Made by a program: the position numbers and the translations under genes | The notes under the pieces: generated by a model | The model's input: the letters and a program-made list of their open reading frames with translations, nothing else | Database searches by the model: none | Told to the model about the DNA's origin: nothing | NCBI GenBank assembly: GCA_007922305.1 | Contig: ML677334.1 | Location: 57,338,720-57,402,719 of the forward strand | From: Dermatemys mawii | Taxonomy: Eukaryota; Chordata; Testudines; Dermatemydidae | Direction of reading: 5' to 3' | Length of the DNA: 64,000 nucleotides | Shown here: positions 60,108 through 64,000 of the stretch, piece by piece | Layout of the letters: every line of letters begins with the position of its first letter | How positions within the stretch are numbered: the stretch's first letter is position 1

Positions 60108-61082
60108 CAGTCTCTTGCCTATCTTTACTCTCATGTTGTTGTCTGAATTCTAGCCTAATAAGAATTCTTTCCATCCCTCCACCTCACAGCCACCCATCCA
60201 GCTCCCACTTTTGACCTGATATATTTGGTATAAAATAGATTATCCAATCATTCTTCCAGGTACACCACCATGGAGCCAAACTCATCCAGTCAATTTGCAG
60301 CGGCATAGATTCGCAGGACATGGGAGCTCTTTCTCCTCAGCTGAAACTACTGAACTACTGAAGACTACAACTAGACTGAACTATTACTCTGATGTTTGTT
60401 TTTCAGGCTCCTATGTGGTATAGTGCTGAATTTAGTGATGCTGATCTGACTTGAGCCTCCTGGGATATCTCACAGTTTTACTGGTGCACAACACAGGTTC
60501 CCCCACTCTTCTTTGAGGAAATCTCCACCCACAAACAAATACAAGAGTTTGAGGCACATTGTCTTAGTCTCCATTTGGCTTGGAACTAAAACTCCACCAG
60601 ACAGAGTGGAATGGCAGCTGGTTGATAAAGCTCACCTGCTGATTCCTAGGTCTTGCAATCACTTGACACTCAAATGTATCTGCAATTTAAGAGACCAATC
60701 AAATGGCCCCCAACGTTGTCTGAACCAGCCCTGCACTGAAAAATTCACTAACATAAAATCACCAATGTAAAGCGTTCTTAACTTCATTGACAGGCGTTAC
60801 TGTGCAGGTCATAGAGTGTCTCACGCAATAGGTTTTATATGGAATTGCCAAAAGTCACTGTAAGATAACTGTGGAATTTTTTGCTTCACTTTCAACAGAC
60901 AAAACCACCCCTGAAGCTTTTTTTTTTTTTTCCCCAAATGGGAGCTGGATTAGGGATCATCCTGCCACAGGACATTCTTTAGAAACCTAAGTGAAGGGAG
61001 CATTAAGCATATATTGAAATTTGTGAGAGAAGGGGAAGAATATCTAAGTTACAAGGAAATAAGATAAAAATGTAAAGAGTAA
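60108..61082. other. Non-coding DNA, nothing recognised
   Basis: No repeat family recognised. The ATG at about 60,271 sits in a good Kozak-like context (caccaccatgg) but the frame closes after about a dozen codons. Confidence 0.5.
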
Positions 61083-62725
61083 CCATGTTTATTTTTTTGG
61101 TTGAAATTTTTCTGATGGCCGTTTTTCATCGGAAAATGCTGCTTCTAGGCAGGCCAGGGCCGGTGCAAGCGCTAGGCGACCTAGGTGGTTGCCTAGGGTG
61201 GCAAGATTTGGGTGCACCAAGAAACGGTGCTCCTAAATTTTTTTTAAAAAAGTGTTCCCCTGGGCTTGGCCGGTGCACTGGCACGTACGGCCCTCAGAGT
61301 CTCTCTCCCAGCGCAGGGGAAGCTGCACTGCTCCTGGAGCAGCGCGGCTTCCTCTTGCTGGGAGAGGGACTCTGAGGGCCTCACGGCGCAGCTCTGGTAT
61401 CAGTATCACAGTATGACAGTATCAGCCTGGAGCGGCGCAGCGCCAGCGGCTAGCCAGAGCGCCGCATGTGGCCCTCAGTCTCCCAGCGCAGGTGAAGCTG
61501 TGCCACAACAGAGTAGATACTACTCTGCTGGGGTGCGCCAGTGGCTGGGCAGAGCCCGTGCGGCGCCCAGAGAGCCCTGTGGCGGCGATAGCAGGGCTTG
61601 TTGAAGAGCGGCTGTGCCTGGCTCTGCCTCCTCACTCAGCCCCAGAGCTGAGCCCCAGAGCGCGTTCACCCCCTACCCCAGAGAACAAAAGCCTCGAGTG
61701 GCAGTCCAGTGGAAGAAGAACAACAAGGATGCCATGCCGGAGCTTTGGTCAAGGTAAGACCTTCGGCCTCGGGGGCGCCTGCTGGTCCCACTCCTCTTTT
61801 GCACCGGCGACTGGAGGGAGTCACTCTGCTGGTCCAATGAAATCAGAACCCTGCTTTTCCCCAGTGCTGGCTAGACAGGGCAGGTTACAGTTTTATACCA
61901 TCACTGTTATGTCCCTGGTTATTCTTGGGGGGTATACCCTCTCCAAACAGCACGGCTGCAATTTTCAAGTCTAAACCCCCCAGCCATCAATGGTGTTGTG
62001 AGACTAATGCCTTTGAGCTCCTACACCTACAGCAATCCTACCACTACATCCTTGGCACTAGCTACACATAAGAGGACAGCAAATCGCTGCCTTCCCGGAG
62101 GAACTTGTTTCTAAATTTGCTAAACTGAAAGCATGGGAAAATAAATTCTAAATTATAACATGTTACTCAGTGACAGTGTATTGTGTATAATGTATGTGAT
62201 TTATTTTAAGGGGAGAAGAGAGAGGAAGGAGGGGGTGCAAGGTGGAAGTTTCGCCTAGGGTGCAAAATATCCTTGTACCGGCCTTGAGGCAGGCAATTGG
62301 GGTGGCTAGCTGCAAGGCCTGCCTACCTCCCTTTTTCCTGCTACTCCACCTGCCTATCCACCAGCTAGTTGGCCAGCAGACTGATAGGAAATCAGGCAGC
62401 ACTGGTGTCTGGAGGCCCAGTTGCCCAACTCACCAGCTCTTAGACTTCCCAACCAGCTTCCCAACTTGCCTGTGGCCCAGCTGCTTTGCTCCCCAGCTAT
62501 TTGGCAGGCCGGGAGCTTTTCATCTGGCTGGGGTGAGGGCAGCCTAGTTCCCAGGCCAGCTTGCTGGCAGCCAGGACATAGGGCACTGACCAGCACATAA
62601 GATGGCGGGTTCCTTGACAGGTGCTGAAAGATCGAGTTCTGTTTTGCTGAAAATCCAGCAATGTTGACATTTCGTTCCAAAGCAGAATAAAATGAAACAT
62701 TGACAACCCGGAATTCCTCACAAAA
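61083..62725 (+). repeat. Older repeat hosting a hAT insertion (host part)
   Basis: The left host piece (ggttgaaatttttctgatgg, ttttcatcggaaaatgctg) and the right piece (62,287-62,725, with tttcgttccaaagcagaata and aatgaaacattgacaa) look like two ends of one turtle repeat rich in 'gaaacatttc'-type words, split by the element at 61,155-62,286. The class is unknown. Confidence 0.4.
61155..62286 (+). mobile_element. hAT-type element, perfect 8-bp target duplication, CpG-rich
   Basis: Starts cagggccggtgcaagcgcta and ends, in reverse, caaggccggtacaaggatat, with a further shared cctaggcga block. It is flanked by aggcaggc on both sides (61,147-61,154 and 62,287-62,294), the hAT hallmark. The inside (61,260-61,760) is CpG-rich and contains inverted pieces (cagagtctctctcccagc and gctgggagagggactctg). 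The 168-codon frame at 61,468-61,974 has no transposase motif and I take it as chance in GC-rich DNA. Confidence 0.9.
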
Positions 62726-64000
62726 TGGAAATTCCTTTTACTGCTAGCTCTGGTAATTGGTTTACACGATCGATTCAGGTATGCTGGACTGGCAGTTATG
62801 GATTCTTAAGTATGAAGAAGCACCTTACTGGAAGTGTTTGCATAACACTTGTCTGACTAGTCTTAACTTCTGAAATTAGTCTTCACAGATTCTCACTGGC
62901 AAAGTCAGAAGAGATTTTAGATAGGTTTATAATGAGATATTCATCATTGACTCTATTCCCAGCAAATTAAGCTACAACCCAAGCCATCAAAGTATTTATG
63001 AACCCTAATGTGGCCTCATGAAAAATCATAATGATGATAGTCTGGAATATGGGACCAGTATGTGTGCCAAGCAGATTGAATTTTTTTAACAACATATTTT
63101 GCACTCATTGTGGGGAAGGAAAGAACCTGCATTTTTACACAATACATTACCTTGAATAATTCCAATTTCAGTCTAATCATGCTGCCCTAAAATTTTCATT
63201 TTGCTTGAATAATGAAAAAAGGAAATATAAAAATTGTATGAAACTAGCATGCCCCGGGACAGGTTCTGTTGGATGTAATTACATATGCTTCAACAGCTGG
63301 AGCAATGTGCTGAGAGAAAAGCTTTTAAGGTGGCAGAACTTAATTGCACAGGTTTTAGGGCAGAAGAAAATGGGGTGCAGCGGAGGGAGGGAAGGACCCA
63401 GTTCCTAGGAGGCTCTTTTCTGAAATGGGAGAGAGCAAGGATACTGTTAAATTATAAATGGATCAAAAAGCAGTAGTAGGGGAAAGACTTTATCACTTAG
63501 AGGAAATAAAAAGGAGAATCTTACCTCGGTGGAAAGTACTGCGTCCCTGGAAAGCCTGTCAGGTATAAAATTCTTTATGATATATTGCATATAAAATAGG
63601 ACATCCGCCCATAAAGCAGCCCGTGATATTTCCCCAGTGACATTGGTCTAGAAGGCAGCACAGTAAGAAATACTAATTTTTTCTGTGACACTAATAATGA
63701 CAGTATCACAGATCTGAGGTGCGGGGCCATGGAATGCATCCAGTGTCCCTTTCCAGTTGGAATACACAAAGCCTTGTGAAAGGACCCTCTGGGTGGCATG
63801 TCTCTAATGAATGGAGAGCTTGCTTTCCCAAGCTGTGTTAGATTGTCACAAAGAAGACAAAAGTACTGTGTGTGCGTATAAGTGCTGCATTGGAAAGTGA
63901 AGTTTCAAAAAGGACCAAATAAATTGTTTCATCAGGCACCACAGTACATATGCTACAGTAGCTTTGTACAACAGCTCTTGAAACAAAACCCATCCTAGCT
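62726..64000. other. Non-coding DNA, nothing recognised
   Basis: No repeat, gene or RNA feature recognised to the end of the window. Confidence 0.5.

Noticed and set aside
60262..60310. ATG in a good Kozak-like context (caccaccatgg)
   Set aside because: The frame stops after about a dozen codons, and no splice donor or known exon follows.
61468..61974. 168-codon open frame as transposase or host gene
   Set aside because: Lies inside a GC-rich hAT element, has no transposase motif, and overlapping frames on both strands are also open because of the base composition.

Overview
This window looks like non-coding vertebrate nuclear DNA, most probably from a turtle, with another sauropsid (for example a crocodilian) as the alternative. 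The basis is recognition from memory of repeat families: several CR1 LINEs with the reptile-type 3' end, a Tx1/L1-like LINE pair, L2-like LINEs, Penelope-like ends, hAT miniature elements with the gggcaacct-type terminus, Tigger-like, 'ggtctacact' and 'ggttacact' MITEs, and tRNA-like fold-back SINEs. No database search was possible. I find no intact protein-coding gene, no rRNA or tRNA gene and no CRISPR array. Every open frame is short and random-looking or a fragment of a transposon protein. The window is intergenic or intronic and AT-rich, with GC-rich islands made of transposons.

Layout. 1-3,560: plain AT-rich DNA. 3,560-5,243: cluster of tRNA-like fold-back modules, then a Tigger-like DNA transposon ending at a TA. 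5,244-11,426: mostly plain, with a purine-rich possible repeat (about 7,060-8,380) and a CR1 fragment (8,780-9,340). 11,427-12,698: solo LTR with a 5-bp target duplication, itself carrying a MITE. 12,990-17,598: MIR-like SINE, a plus-strand CR1, a second copy of that MITE. 17,599-20,960: long minus-strand CR1 interrupted by a 210-bp hAT element with a perfect 8-bp target duplication. 22,150-25,790: CR1 3' end, a Penelope-like element with a 13-bp duplication and a hammerhead-like core, and a fold-back fragment. 26,080-33,500: LTR-like segment, MITEs, a 100-bp tandem duplication, two L2-like fragments and a 400-bp assembly gap (31,159-31,558). 33,500-41,030: mostly plain, including a repeat-free AT-rich stretch that could be conserved non-coding DNA.

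41,140-49,700 is the most structured part: two decayed Tx1-like LINEs head to tail. The first carries a nested hAT element between ORF1 and ORF2 and a nested solo LTR inside ORF2. The second carries a MITE end. Each copy has lost different parts of ORF1/ORF2, so the two together cover nearly all of ORF2. 49,700-64,000 holds four more hAT-type elements (49,890; 52,517; 56,255; 61,155), MIR-like and related SINEs, a palindrome with 48-bp identical arms, and a MITE rich in AGCGCT palindromes.

Nothing here works together as a gene system. The content is a record of successive insertions, several datable relative to each other by nesting. I see no convincing previously undescribed biological system. 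The strongest leads are the complementary Tx1 pair, the perfect-arm palindrome and the hammerhead-like motif.
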